Source: Betaproteobacteria bacterium (lineage in GTDB: Bacteria; Pseudomonadota; Gammaproteobacteria; Burkholderiales; SG8-39). From it: a stretch of 12,819 nucleotides of DNA. Where the stretch lies: the NCBI GenBank assembly GCA_007280315.1, contig QYQC01000052.1:1-12819 (forward strand). The letters are read 5' to 3'. Made by a program: the position numbers and the translations under genes. Positions 5,844 to 12,819 of this stretch are shown here, piece by piece (the stretch's first letter is position 1; each line of letters begins with the position of its first letter). Below the pieces are notes generated by a model, which saw nothing but the letters and a program-made list of their open reading frames with translations, was not told the DNA's origin and searched no databases.

Positions 5844-6287
5844 TCACGCCAGTGGAAATGCCGGCAACCCAGCGCTCCAGCCTTCCGGCCCGCTGACGAT
5901 CGCCCAGAAGGGCTTGCCCTGCGCCTGCCAGTATTCCGCGACGCCATCGAGCACTTCCACAGCGGTGACAAACTCCTGTTTGTGGCCGGCGCCGAAATGC
6001 TTGCCATGCTCAAGCAACAACACATAGCCGGAGGCGGGATGCCAGGATAGATCGCCAAGGCAGTCCTCGAATGCATCCCAGTTGCCGCCGAACCAGTCCG
6101 GAAAACCGAGCGCCTTGGCCACCAGACCGGTAAAGCCCTGCTGGTCATGTACATGGCCGATGTCGACGCGCCACAGCGCCAGTCCCGCCGCCATCGCCGC
6201 GTCGGCGATGAGCCTGGTGTCAGGACCGGCCAGGTAGACGCCTGCCTTGTCCTTGTCCTTAAGCAGCTGTTCGAGGTGATTATTCAC
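5844..6287 (-). CDS. barstar-family ribonuclease inhibitor
   Basis: A 147-residue cytosolic protein of the barstar family. The defining segment is PDWFGGNWDAFEDCL (63-77), which lines up with barstar's P-E-Y-Y-G-E-N-L-D-A-L-W-D-C-L; D71 and D75 correspond to barstar D35 and D39, the acidic residues that plug the ribonuclease active site, and C76 to C40. It is longer than barstar itself (about 90 residues), with extra N-terminal sequence. The GTG start at 6287 lies inside the end of the ribonuclease gene (GTGAATAA at 6287-6280), so the two frames overlap by 8 nt and inhibitor translation is probably coupled to toxin translation. It should protect the cell from the neighbouring ribonuclease before export. 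The frame is open further upstream, but that extension is antiparallel-style low-complexity sequence overlapping the ribonuclease gene and is rejected. Confidence 0.88.
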   Translation of the reverse strand: MNNHLEQLLKDKDKAGVYLAGPDTRLIADAAMAAGLALWRVDIGHVHDQQGFTGLVAKALGFPDWFGGNWDAFEDCLGDLSWHPASGYVLLLEHGKHFGAGHKQEFVTAVEVLDGVAEYWQAQGKPFWAIVSGPEGWSAGLPAFPLA

Positions 6288-6660
6288 GGATGCGCCTGAA
6301 GCTATTGTAGTGGTCGTCGCTGTAATAGTACTCGCCCGAACTGCGTACGTCGCCGCCCTTGCCCGCGCCGGCAACGATACGGCGCGCGCCGCGGTCGCGC
6401 GCGCCCGGCGTCTTGACCGTGTATTCCCGGTAGTAGCCGCGGCTGCGCGGCGGCAACATTTTCTCGCGATTGCCGAAGGTGCTGCCATCCCTGGCGTAGG
6501 CAAATGGCCCGTCCGTCTTGATGAGTACCAGCACCGCGCGCGCTTCACCGGGCAAAGCTGAGACTGGAATCTCGCCGACAGCCGAGTTGCGATCCGCCAG
6601 CGCCTGCGCGCCCGGCGCAATCAGGCAAAGTGCGAAAACCGCCGAGAAGAGCCGTTTCAC
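6280..6660 (-). CDS. secreted barnase-type (N1/T1 family) guanyl-specific ribonuclease
   Basis: A 126-residue microbial ribonuclease. Residues 1-22 (MKRLFSAVFALCLIAPGAQALA) form a short Sec signal peptide: basic start, hydrophobic core, A-x-A-type cleavage near residues 20-22. The catalytic domain carries FGNREKMLP, GYYREYTVKTPG, RGARRIV and DDHYNSF. By alignment with barnase the catalytic residues are all present: E79 (barnase E73), R90 and R94 (R83, R87) and H117 (H102). It should cleave RNA after G in the periplasm or outside the cell. It starts with GTG at 6660, 26 bp after the aspS stop, with GGAG 10 bp upstream, and overlaps the inhibitor gene by 8 nt. Whether it serves nutrition, competition or housekeeping is not shown by the sequence. 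Confidence 0.9.
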   Translation of the reverse strand: MKRLFSAVFALCLIAPGAQALADRNSAVGEIPVSALPGEARAVLVLIKTDGPFAYARDGSTFGNREKMLPPRSRGYYREYTVKTPGARDRGARRIVAGAGKGGDVRSSGEYYYSDDHYNSFRRIRE

Positions 6661-6686
6661 CTGCGCGATGCTCCGCTGAGTTACGC

Positions 6687-8462
6687 CTAGGCTTTTTCCT
6701 GCTGCCGCAGCCGGATGTGGAGTTCACGCAACTGTTTCTCGTCCACCGGGCTGGGTGCCTGGGTCAATAGGCATTGCGCGCGCTGCGTTTTCGGGAAAGC
6801 GATGACGTCGCGTATCGATTCAGCGCCCGCCATCATGGCGACAATGCGGTCCAGTCCGAAGGCGATGCCGCCGTGGGGTGGCGCCCCGTATTGCAGCGCA
6901 TCGAGCAGGTAGCCGAATTTCAGCTTCGCCTCCGCCGCGTCGATGGCGAGCGCACGAAACACCTTGGACTGCACTTCCTCGCGATGGATACGCACCGAAC
7001 CGCCGCCGATTTCCGATCCGTTCAGCACCATGTCGTAGGCTTTGGCGATGGCTTTGGACGGATCGGTCGCGAGGAAGTCCTCGTGCCCGTCCTTGGGCGC
7101 GGTGAAGGGATGGTGCATGGCGCTCCAGCGCTTGGCTTCCTCGTCGTATTCAAACATGGGGAAGTCCACCACCCACAGCGGCTTCCAGCCGGCGACGGCG
7201 TAGCCTTTTTCATGGCCGATCTTGACGCGCAATGCGCCAAGCGCGTCATTCACGATCCTGGCCTTGTCCGCGGCGAAGAACACCAGGTCGCCGTCTTTCG
7301 CGCCTGAGCGCTCGACGATGGCGCTGAGCGCCGCATCGGAAAGATTCTTCACAATCGGCGACTGCAGGCCGTCGCGACCCTTGGCGACTTCATTCACCTT
7401 GATATAGGCGAGGCCGCGGGCGCCGTAGATGCCGACGAACTGTGAGTAGGCGTCGATCTCGCCGCGGGTGAGTGCACCGCCGCCCGGAATACGCAGCCCG
7501 GCAACGCGCCCGCCGGCAGCGTTGGCCGGGCCGGAAAACACCTTGAACTCCACGCTTTTCATGATGTCGGTGAGTTCGGTAAATTCCAGCGCCACGCGCA
7601 GATCCGGTTTGTCCGAGCCGTAGCGCGCCATCGCCTCGGCATAGGTCATGACCGGGAGCGGGTCGGGCAGATCCACGCCCAGCGCCTGCTTGAACACGTT
7701 GCGTATCAGCGCTTCCATGATGGCGCGGATTTCCTCTTCCCCGAGGAACGAGGTCTCGATATCGATCTGGGTAAACTCGGGCTGGCGGTCGGCGCGCAGA
7801 TCCTCGTCGCGAAAGCACTTGGTAATCTGATAATAGCGGTCGAACCCGGCGACCATCAGCATCTGCTTGAACAGCTGCGGCGACTGCGGCAGGGCGAAGA
7901 ACATGCCGTCGTGGACGCGCGAGGGCACCAGGTAATCGCGCGCCCCTTCAGGAGTGGATTTGGCGAGCATCGGCGTCTCGATGTCGATGAACCCGGCCTC
8001 GTCCAGAAAACGGCGCACCGCCATCGACACGGTGTAGCGCAGGCGCAGGTTGGCCTGCATCTGCGGCCGGCGCAGGTCGATTACACGATGCGTCAGTCGG
8101 GTGGTCTCCGACAGATTATCCTCATCGAGCTGGAACGGCGGTGTCACCGCCGGATTCAGGATCTCGAGCTCGTGGCACAGCACTTCGATCTCGCCGCTCG
8201 CGAGCTTCGGGTTCACCAGCGCGGGCTCACGCCGGATTACCTTGCCCACCACTTTGATCACGAATTCATTGCGGATCTTCTCCGCAATCGCGAACATCTG
8301 CGGCCGCGTCGGGTTGCACACGATCTGCACCAGGCCTTCGCGGTCGCGCAAATCGATGAAGATCACGCCGCCATGGTCGCGCCGGGTGTTGACCCAGCCG
8401 CACAGGGTGACCGTCTGATCAAGCGCAGCGGCGCTGACCTTGCCGCAGTAGTGAGTCCGCAT
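6687..8462 (-). CDS. aspS: aspartyl-tRNA synthetase
   Basis: A 591-residue class II synthetase of the bacterial type that charges tRNA-Asp. In order: N-terminal OB-fold anticodon-binding domain (GWVNTRRDHGGVIFIDLRD, about residues 22-40), catalytic core with class II motif 2 FRDEDLRADRQPEF starting at F217, the bacterial GAD insertion (roughly 290-410), and motif 3 GLDRIVAMM starting at G536. Length and order are normal. His30 replaces the Leu found in E. coli (R-R-D-L-G); a His here is associated with non-discriminating AspRS, which also charges tRNA-Asn, as in Pseudomonas aeruginosa. The frame is open for 22 more codons, but MRTHYCGKV matches the family N-terminus, so the ATG at 8462 is chosen; it lacks a clear ribosome binding site. 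A terminator-like hairpin ends about 20 nt before the start codon. Confidence 0.97.
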   Translation of the reverse strand: MRTHYCGKVSAAALDQTVTLCGWVNTRRDHGGVIFIDLRDREGLVQIVCNPTRPQMFAIAEKIRNEFVIKVVGKVIRREPALVNPKLASGEIEVLCHELEILNPAVTPPFQLDEDNLSETTRLTHRVIDLRRPQMQANLRLRYTVSMAVRRFLDEAGFIDIETPMLAKSTPEGARDYLVPSRVHDGMFFALPQSPQLFKQMLMVAGFDRYYQITKCFRDEDLRADRQPEFTQIDIETSFLGEEEIRAIMEALIRNVFKQALGVDLPDPLPVMTYAEAMARYGSDKPDLRVALEFTELTDIMKSVEFKVFSGPANAAGGRVAGLRIPGGGALTRGEIDAYSQFVGIYGARGLAYIKVNEVAKGRDGLQSPIVKNLSDAALSAIVERSGAKDGDLVFFAADKARIVNDALGALRVKIGHEKGYAVAGWKPLWVVDFPMFEYDEEAKRWSAMHHPFTAPKDGHEDFLATDPSKAIAKAYDMVLNGSEIGGGSVRIHREEVQSKVFRALAIDAAEAKLKFGYLLDALQYGAPPHGGIAFGLDRIVAMMAGAESIRDVIAFPKTQRAQCLLTQAPSPVDEKQLRELHIRLRQQEKA

Positions 8463-8482
8463 GTTAGTGACTGTCGGTGATG

Positions 8483-8521
8483 AAAAAGGGGTAATGAGCC
8501 AAAGCGTATCGCTCATTACCC
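8483..8521 (-). terminator. intrinsic terminator or attenuator between DUF502 gene and aspS
   Basis: GGGTAATGAGC and GCTCATTACCC form a perfect 11-bp stem (8489-8499 with 8511-8521) around an 11-base loop. Read on the minus strand, the direction of both flanking genes, the stem is followed by CTTTTT, the layout of a rho-independent terminator. It lies 26 bp after the DUF502 stop and ends about 20 nt before the aspS ATG, leaving no room for a separate promoter after it. aspS must therefore be transcribed through it, so it probably weakens or conditions readthrough rather than ending transcription fully. Confidence 0.65.
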
Positions 8522-8547
8522 ATTGCACATCAGCTTTGTTCTGCTAC

Positions 8548-9153
8548 CTATTTTCGCCTGCCGTTCCCGTTGGGGACCGCGACGCCCATGGAGATGACGT
8601 AGGTGAGCGCCGTATCCACGCTCATTTCGAGCTCGATCACGTCTTTGCGCGGGACGATGACGAAGTAGCCGCCGGTCGGATTGGGCGTGGTCGGGACATA
8701 GACGCTGACGTGATCACCCTGCAAGTGCCGCGCGACGTCGCCGCTCGGCGCACCAGTAAGAAATGCGATGGTCCACATGCCTTCGCGCGGCCATTGCACC
8801 AGCAGCGCCTTGCGAAACGCTTCGCCGCTGGACGAAAACAGGGTGTCGCTCACCTGCTTGACGCTGGAGTAGATCGAGCGCACCACCGGAATGCGATGCA
8901 GTATTTCGTGCCACCAATGCACCAGGCGCTGGCCGACGAAATTTGCCGTGACCGCCCCGGTGAGTATCACGATCAGCAGCGTCAGCAGCACGCCCATGCC
9001 GGGCACGTGAAAGCCGATCCAGTTCTCGGTGCGCAGCGTGTACGGCAACAGCAAGAGCGTCTGGTCGAGCGTATCGACCACCAGCTTCAGCACCCAAAGG
9101 GTGATGACCAGGGGAATCCAGATCAACAGCCCGGTGATGAGATATTTTTTCAT
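8548..9153 (-). CDS. DUF502 family inner-membrane protein
   Basis: A 201-residue membrane protein of the DUF502 family. Two hydrophobic helices are clear: about residues 4-25 (ITGLLIWIPLVITLWVLKLV) and about 52-72 (GMGVLLTLLIVILTGAVTA). Family signatures are IPLVITLWVL near the start, the central segment IPVVRSIYSSVKQV, and VYVPTTPNPTGGYFVIVPR in the C-terminal soluble part. The biochemical role is not known. It overlaps the stop of the FmdB-type gene as ATGA (9150-9153), so the two are probably translated together, and it precedes aspS in the same direction with a terminator-like hairpin between. The final residues GNGRRK form a short basic tail. Confidence 0.9.
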   Translation of the reverse strand: MKKYLITGLLIWIPLVITLWVLKLVVDTLDQTLLLLPYTLRTENWIGFHVPGMGVLLTLLIVILTGAVTANFVGQRLVHWWHEILHRIPVVRSIYSSVKQVSDTLFSSSGEAFRKALLVQWPREGMWTIAFLTGAPSGDVARHLQGDHVSVYVPTTPNPTGGYFVIVPRKDVIELEMSVDTALTYVISMGVAVPNGNGRRK

Positions 9154-9527
9154 TCCACCTTGGTGGTGCTTGAGGTTGCCGCCGCGGTCGCGGCCGCCGC
9201 CGGCTTGGCTTCGGTTTTACCGTCGCTCTTGCTGTCGCCTTTGCTCTCGCTCTTGCTCGTGCCCTCGCCCGAGCCCGTCGTGATGCTCTCGTTCTTGCCG
9301 GAGTCAGCGCTCTCCCCTGCTTTTGTGGAAGTAGGTTTGGCGCCGCTATGCTTGAAGTCGGTGGCGTACCAGCCGCCACCCTTCAGCTGAAACCCGGCTG
9401 CGGTGAGCATTTTGCCGAAGGTCTCCTTGCTGCATTCCGGGCAGACGCTGAGAAGGGGCGCATTTACCTTCTGCAGGTACTCCTTCTGAAACCCGCAAGT
9501 CGAGCAACGATATTCGTAAATGGGCAC
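9150..9527 (-). CDS. FmdB-type zinc ribbon protein with low-complexity tail
   Basis: A 125-residue small regulatory-type protein. Residues 1-45 are a FmdB/CxxC_CXXC_SSSS zinc ribbon: PIYEYRCSTCG with C8 and C11, then CPEC with C29 and C32, making a four-cysteine zinc site. Residues 46-60 keep the family segment AAGFQLKGGGWYATDF. The remaining 65 residues are a Ser/Lys/Gly/Glu then Ala/Thr-rich tail, which is probably disordered. The GTG at 9527 is chosen because VPIYEYRC matches the family start and GGAG lies six bases upstream; a TTG four codons earlier overlaps that ribosome binding site and is rejected. The family was named for a regulator of amide-degradation genes, but the function of most members, including this one, is unknown. 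It overlaps the DUF502 gene by 4 nt. Confidence 0.85.
   Translation of the reverse strand: MPIYEYRCSTCGFQKEYLQKVNAPLLSVCPECSKETFGKMLTAAGFQLKGGGWYATDFKHSGAKPTSTKAGESADSGKNESITTGSGEGTSKSESKGDSKSDGKTEAKPAAAATAAATSSTTKVE
9215..9275. repeat. imperfect CTCTTGCT-type short repeats in the FmdB tail
   Basis: On the plus strand this stretch runs through variants of GTCGCTCTTGCT, GTCGCCTTTGCT, CTCGCTCTTGCT and CTCGTGCCCTCGCCC. They encode the Ser/Lys/Gly-rich tail on the minus strand. The near-periodicity suggests slippage or expansion, so tail length may vary between strains. Confidence 0.45.
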
Positions 9528-9557
9528 TACGCTCTCCAACCAGAGAAAAGGGGTGCG

Positions 9558-9563
9558 ATTATA
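9558..9563 (-). promoter_or_regulatory. -10 element of the fmdB-DUF502-aspS promoter
   Basis: On the minus strand this is a perfect TATAAT. It would start transcription near 9551, giving a leader of about 24 nt before the GTG at 9527. The -35 is poor: TTGATG (9584-9589) is the best match but the spacing is 20 bp. This is the only good promoter candidate upstream of the long minus-strand run. Confidence 0.5.
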
Positions 9564-9622
9564 GCGGAAAAGCAGGACTTCCCCATCAACTATCTATGGG
9601 CAAACCCTGCCTTTTCAAGGAG

Positions 9623-9649
9623 CTAGACTGCTCCGGCCAGCAAGTCTAG
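9623..9649 (-). terminator. hairpin at the ssb stop, possible terminator
   Basis: CTAGACTGCT (9623-9632) and AGCAAGTCTAG (9639-9649) pair with one bulged base around a 6-base loop, overlapping the ssb stop codon (9646-9648). No T-tract follows on the minus strand, so it may protect the transcript end or assist another termination signal rather than act alone. Confidence 0.35.
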
Positions 9650-10098
9650 AACGGGATATCGTCGTCCATGTCCTGGAACTGGCCGGCGGGTTTCTTCGCC
9701 GCTTTGGAATCCCCTGCCGCAGGCGAATCGCGCGTCTCACGCGGCTCGCCCCCGCCCATGCCGCTCCTCGAGCCCAGCATCTGCATGGCGTCGGCGATTA
9801 TCTCGGTGGTGTAGCGATCCTGGCCTTCCTTGTCCTGCCATTTTCGCGTGCGCAGTTTGCCCTCGACATAGACCTGGCTGCCTTTCTTCAGGTACTCGCC
9901 GCAAATTTCCGCGAGCCGGCCGAAGCTCGAGATGCGGTGCCATTCGGTCGCCTCTTTGGTATCGCCGGTGGCCTTGTCTTTCCATTTGTCCGTGGTCGCC
10001 ACCGAAAAATTGCACACCGCCTTGCCATCCGGAAGAAAGCGCGTTTCGGGATCCTTACCCAGATTGCCTACCACGATCACTTTATTTACCGATGCCAT
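9646..10098 (-). CDS. ssb: single-stranded DNA-binding protein
   Basis: A 150-residue SSB that coats single-stranded DNA in replication, repair and recombination. The OB-fold domain fills residues 1 to about 110: MASVNKVIVVGNLGKDPETR, then TEWHRISSFGRLAEICGEYL, then GSQVYVEGKLRTRKWQDKEG. A flexible Gly/Ala/Asp/Lys-rich linker follows, and the protein ends in DMDDDIPF, the acidic tip that recruits partner proteins such as PriA and RecQ. Length and all key parts are normal. ATG at 10098 is preceded by GGGAG at a 7-base spacing. It lies 34 bp downstream of the MFS gene and is probably cotranscribed with it; no separate promoter is obvious in the gap. It sits near uvrA, as is common in proteobacteria. 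Confidence 0.97.
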   Translation of the reverse strand: MASVNKVIVVGNLGKDPETRFLPDGKAVCNFSVATTDKWKDKATGDTKEATEWHRISSFGRLAEICGEYLKKGSQVYVEGKLRTRKWQDKEGQDRYTTEIIADAMQMLGSRSGMGGGEPRETRDSPAAGDSKAAKKPAGQFQDMDDDIPF

Positions 10099-10132
10099 TT
10101 CATGTCTCCCTGTTGATTTTTTGGATCAAACG

Positions 10133-11389
10133 TTACCTGGTCGCTCCATTGCCGAGTACTGCGCCGCCGACCGTGTCCGCGCCCTGCGTACGGCCACGCT
10201 GCGGTACGCGCATACCCGCGGCGCTGATTCCCCACAGCACGATCAGCGCGGCGCCGAACGCGAATACCTGAACCTGCCCGTAATGCTGCATCAGCCAACC
10301 GCCCGCAGCGCCGCCTACAAAAAGACCGAGCGACTGGGTCGTGTTATATACACCCAAAGCAGTTCCCTTCGCCGTCCCTGGCGCCGTACGCGACACCAGC
10401 GATGGCAGGCTCGCCTCGAGTATGTTGAAAGCAACGAAGAAGCCCAGCAGCAGGATGACAAGCGCGACGAAATTTTCCTGGGCAAACACAAAACCCATCT
10501 GGACCAGTGCCATCAGCCCGATGCTGGCGAGGAACACCTGCTTGATCGCAGCTTGTTTCTCGGCGTAGAAAATCGCCGGAACCATCAACACGAAAGAACC
10601 GAGGACCACCGGCAGATAGATTTTCCAATGCTGGCCCACCGGAATTCCGCCTGCGCTGATGAGGGCGAGCGGCACAACTACGAAAATCGCCATCTGCACC
10701 GCGTGCAGCGAAAAGATGCCGAAGTTAAGCCGCAGCAGGTCAGGGTTTCGAAGCACATCGCCGAGACGGGCAGGCTCGACGTGTTCCTCGGCCTCGATAT
10801 TCACCAATGATTCTTCCGGCACCACGCGCACCACCACCCAGATCGCCACCAGCGCCAGCACGCCGGTGAGTACGAAAATGCCGCCCATGCCGATGTAACG
10901 GTAAAGCAGGGGCGAACCGACCAGCGACAGGGCGAACATCAATCCGATACTCGAGCCCACCATCGCCATCGCCTTGGTGCGATGCTGCTCACGCGTCATG
11001 TCGGCGAGGAACGCCATCACCGGCGCGGAGATCGCGCCAGCGCCCTGTATCGCCCGGCCGGCGATGATGACGTAGATATCGTTGCCGATGGCGGCAACGA
11101 AGCTGCCCAGCGCGAACAGCACCAGGCCGAGGATGATGATGCGCTTCCTGCCATAGCGGTCCGAAGCCATGCCATAGGGAATCTGCAGCATGCCCTGCGT
11201 CAGGCCATAGGTGCCCAGCGCGATACCCACCAGCGTGTGGTTGTCGCCGCCCTTAAGGTGCATCGCATGCACCGCAAACACCGGCAAAATCAGGAAAAGA
11301 CCAAGCATGCGCAGCGCAAAAATCGATGCAAGAGAAAGACTTGCGCGGATTTCCAGCGGTGACATGCGATTGGATGCTGCGGAGGACAT
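10133..11389 (-). CDS. MFS transporter, probable drug/metabolite exporter
   Basis: A 418-residue major facilitator with about 12 hydrophobic helices. Motif A is in the loop between helices 2 and 3: GMASDRYGRKR (73-83). The segment GRAIQGAGAISAPVMAFLADMTRE is the motif B/C-like region typical of proton-driven exporters, and TAPGTAKGTALGVYNTTQSLG lies in the second half. It ends shortly after the last helix and so lacks the extra C-terminal YAM domain of E. coli YajR, its nearest named relative by style. The substrate is unknown. The frame is open 40 codons further upstream, but MSSAASNRMSPLEIRASLSL is the natural start, so ATG at 11389 is chosen; no strong ribosome binding site is visible and M9 is an alternative. 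It lies between uvrA (divergent) and ssb (downstream). Confidence 0.88.
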   Translation of the reverse strand: MSSAASNRMSPLEIRASLSLASIFALRMLGLFLILPVFAVHAMHLKGGDNHTLVGIALGTYGLTQGMLQIPYGMASDRYGRKRIIILGLVLFALGSFVAAIGNDIYVIIAGRAIQGAGAISAPVMAFLADMTREQHRTKAMAMVGSSIGLMFALSLVGSPLLYRYIGMGGIFVLTGVLALVAIWVVVRVVPEESLVNIEAEEHVEPARLGDVLRNPDLLRLNFGIFSLHAVQMAIFVVVPLALISAGGIPVGQHWKIYLPVVLGSFVLMVPAIFYAEKQAAIKQVFLASIGLMALVQMGFVFAQENFVALVILLLGFFVAFNILEASLPSLVSRTAPGTAKGTALGVYNTTQSLGLFVGGAAGGWLMQHYGQVQVFAFGAALIVLWGISAAGMRVPQRGRTQGADTVGGAVLGNGATR

Positions 11390-11423
11390 AAAATCGGGGT
11401 GGCGTGATGACAGCGTAATCTCG

Positions 11424-11433
11424 TATATTAGCA
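11424..11433. promoter_or_regulatory. overlapping divergent -10 elements between MFS gene and uvrA
   Basis: On the minus strand TGCTAATAT (11425-11433) is an extended -10 that would give the MFS-ssb transcript a leader of about 30 nt. On the plus strand TATATT (11424-11429) could be the uvrA -10 with a leader of about 38 nt. Neither has a good -35. If both are used, polymerase could not occupy both at once. Confidence 0.4.
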
Positions 11434-11473
11434 GGTTTGAATCTCCGCCCAGCGCCACGGGCCAGCCGGAAGA

Positions 11474-12819
<1,346 letters not shown>

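Noticed and set aside
8463..8528. A 22-codon N-terminal extension of AspRS
   Set aside because: It is encoded by the hairpin sequence, and MRTHYCGKV matches the known AspRS N-terminus.
8463..8547. T-box riboswitch upstream of aspS
   Set aside because: The region is too short and has no T-box consensus or specifier stem; only a terminator-like hairpin is present.
8461..9390. A 309-codon plus-strand open frame opposite the DUF502 and FmdB genes
   Set aside because: Shadow frame: low-complexity Leu/Ser end mirrors the repeat-encoded FmdB tail, and the minus-strand genes have conserved domains and ATGA coupling.
11419..11436. LexA (SOS) box upstream of uvrA
   Set aside because: CTCGTATATTAGCAG loosely recalls CTGT-N8-ACAG, but the spacing is one base short and both half sites are mismatched.

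Overview
The window looks like chromosomal DNA of a GC-rich betaproteobacterium. This rests on compact, mostly ATG/GTG-started genes, on housekeeping proteins (AspRS, NudB, SSB, UvrA) that resemble the proteobacterial forms, and on the run fmdB – DUF502 – aspS – nudB together with ssb – MFS – uvrA, an order I associate with that class. The class assignment comes from remembered gene order and protein style, not from a database search. No tRNA, rRNA, CRISPR array, insertion sequence or prophage is visible.

Layout, left to right. (1) 1-140 (+) is the tail of a MaoC/hotdog dehydratase. (2) 174-2731 (-) is a tight three-gene group read right to left: an endonuclease/exonuclease/phosphatase-family protein like E. 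coli YbhP, cardiolipin synthase B, and a class I SAM methyltransferase. The first two overlap by ATGA. (3) 2801-5174 is a divergent pair: a nicotinate phosphoribosyltransferase-like gene on the minus strand and a radical SAM/SPASM gene on the plus strand. The 166-bp region between them holds an FNR/ANR-type box, a 14-bp perfect palindrome and a GC-rich hairpin. (4) 5175-5332 is a short, strikingly AT-rich spacer between convergent genes, carrying repeats of ATTGCA. (5) 5333-9527 (-) is a long gene run: FmdB-type zinc ribbon protein, DUF502 membrane protein, aspartyl-tRNA synthetase, a secreted barnase-type ribonuclease, its barstar-type inhibitor, and the folate-pathway Nudix enzyme NudB. A terminator-like hairpin lies only about 20 nt before aspS. 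(6) 9646-11389 (-) holds an MFS transporter followed by ssb. (7) 11474-end (+) is the 5' part of uvrA, divergent from the MFS gene.

Most genes are housekeeping: DNA repair and replication (uvrA, ssb), translation (aspS), folate (nudB), phospholipid synthesis (clsB). The accessory parts worth attention are two. One is the divergent radical SAM / phosphoribosyltransferase-like pair, with a promoter layout that suggests oxygen- or nitric-oxide-responsive control. The other is the ribonuclease-inhibitor pair inside the aspS-nudB run, where ribonuclease and inhibitor reading frames overlap by 8 nt. I found no system here that I can call wholly new; the divergent pair is the best candidate for undescribed function.
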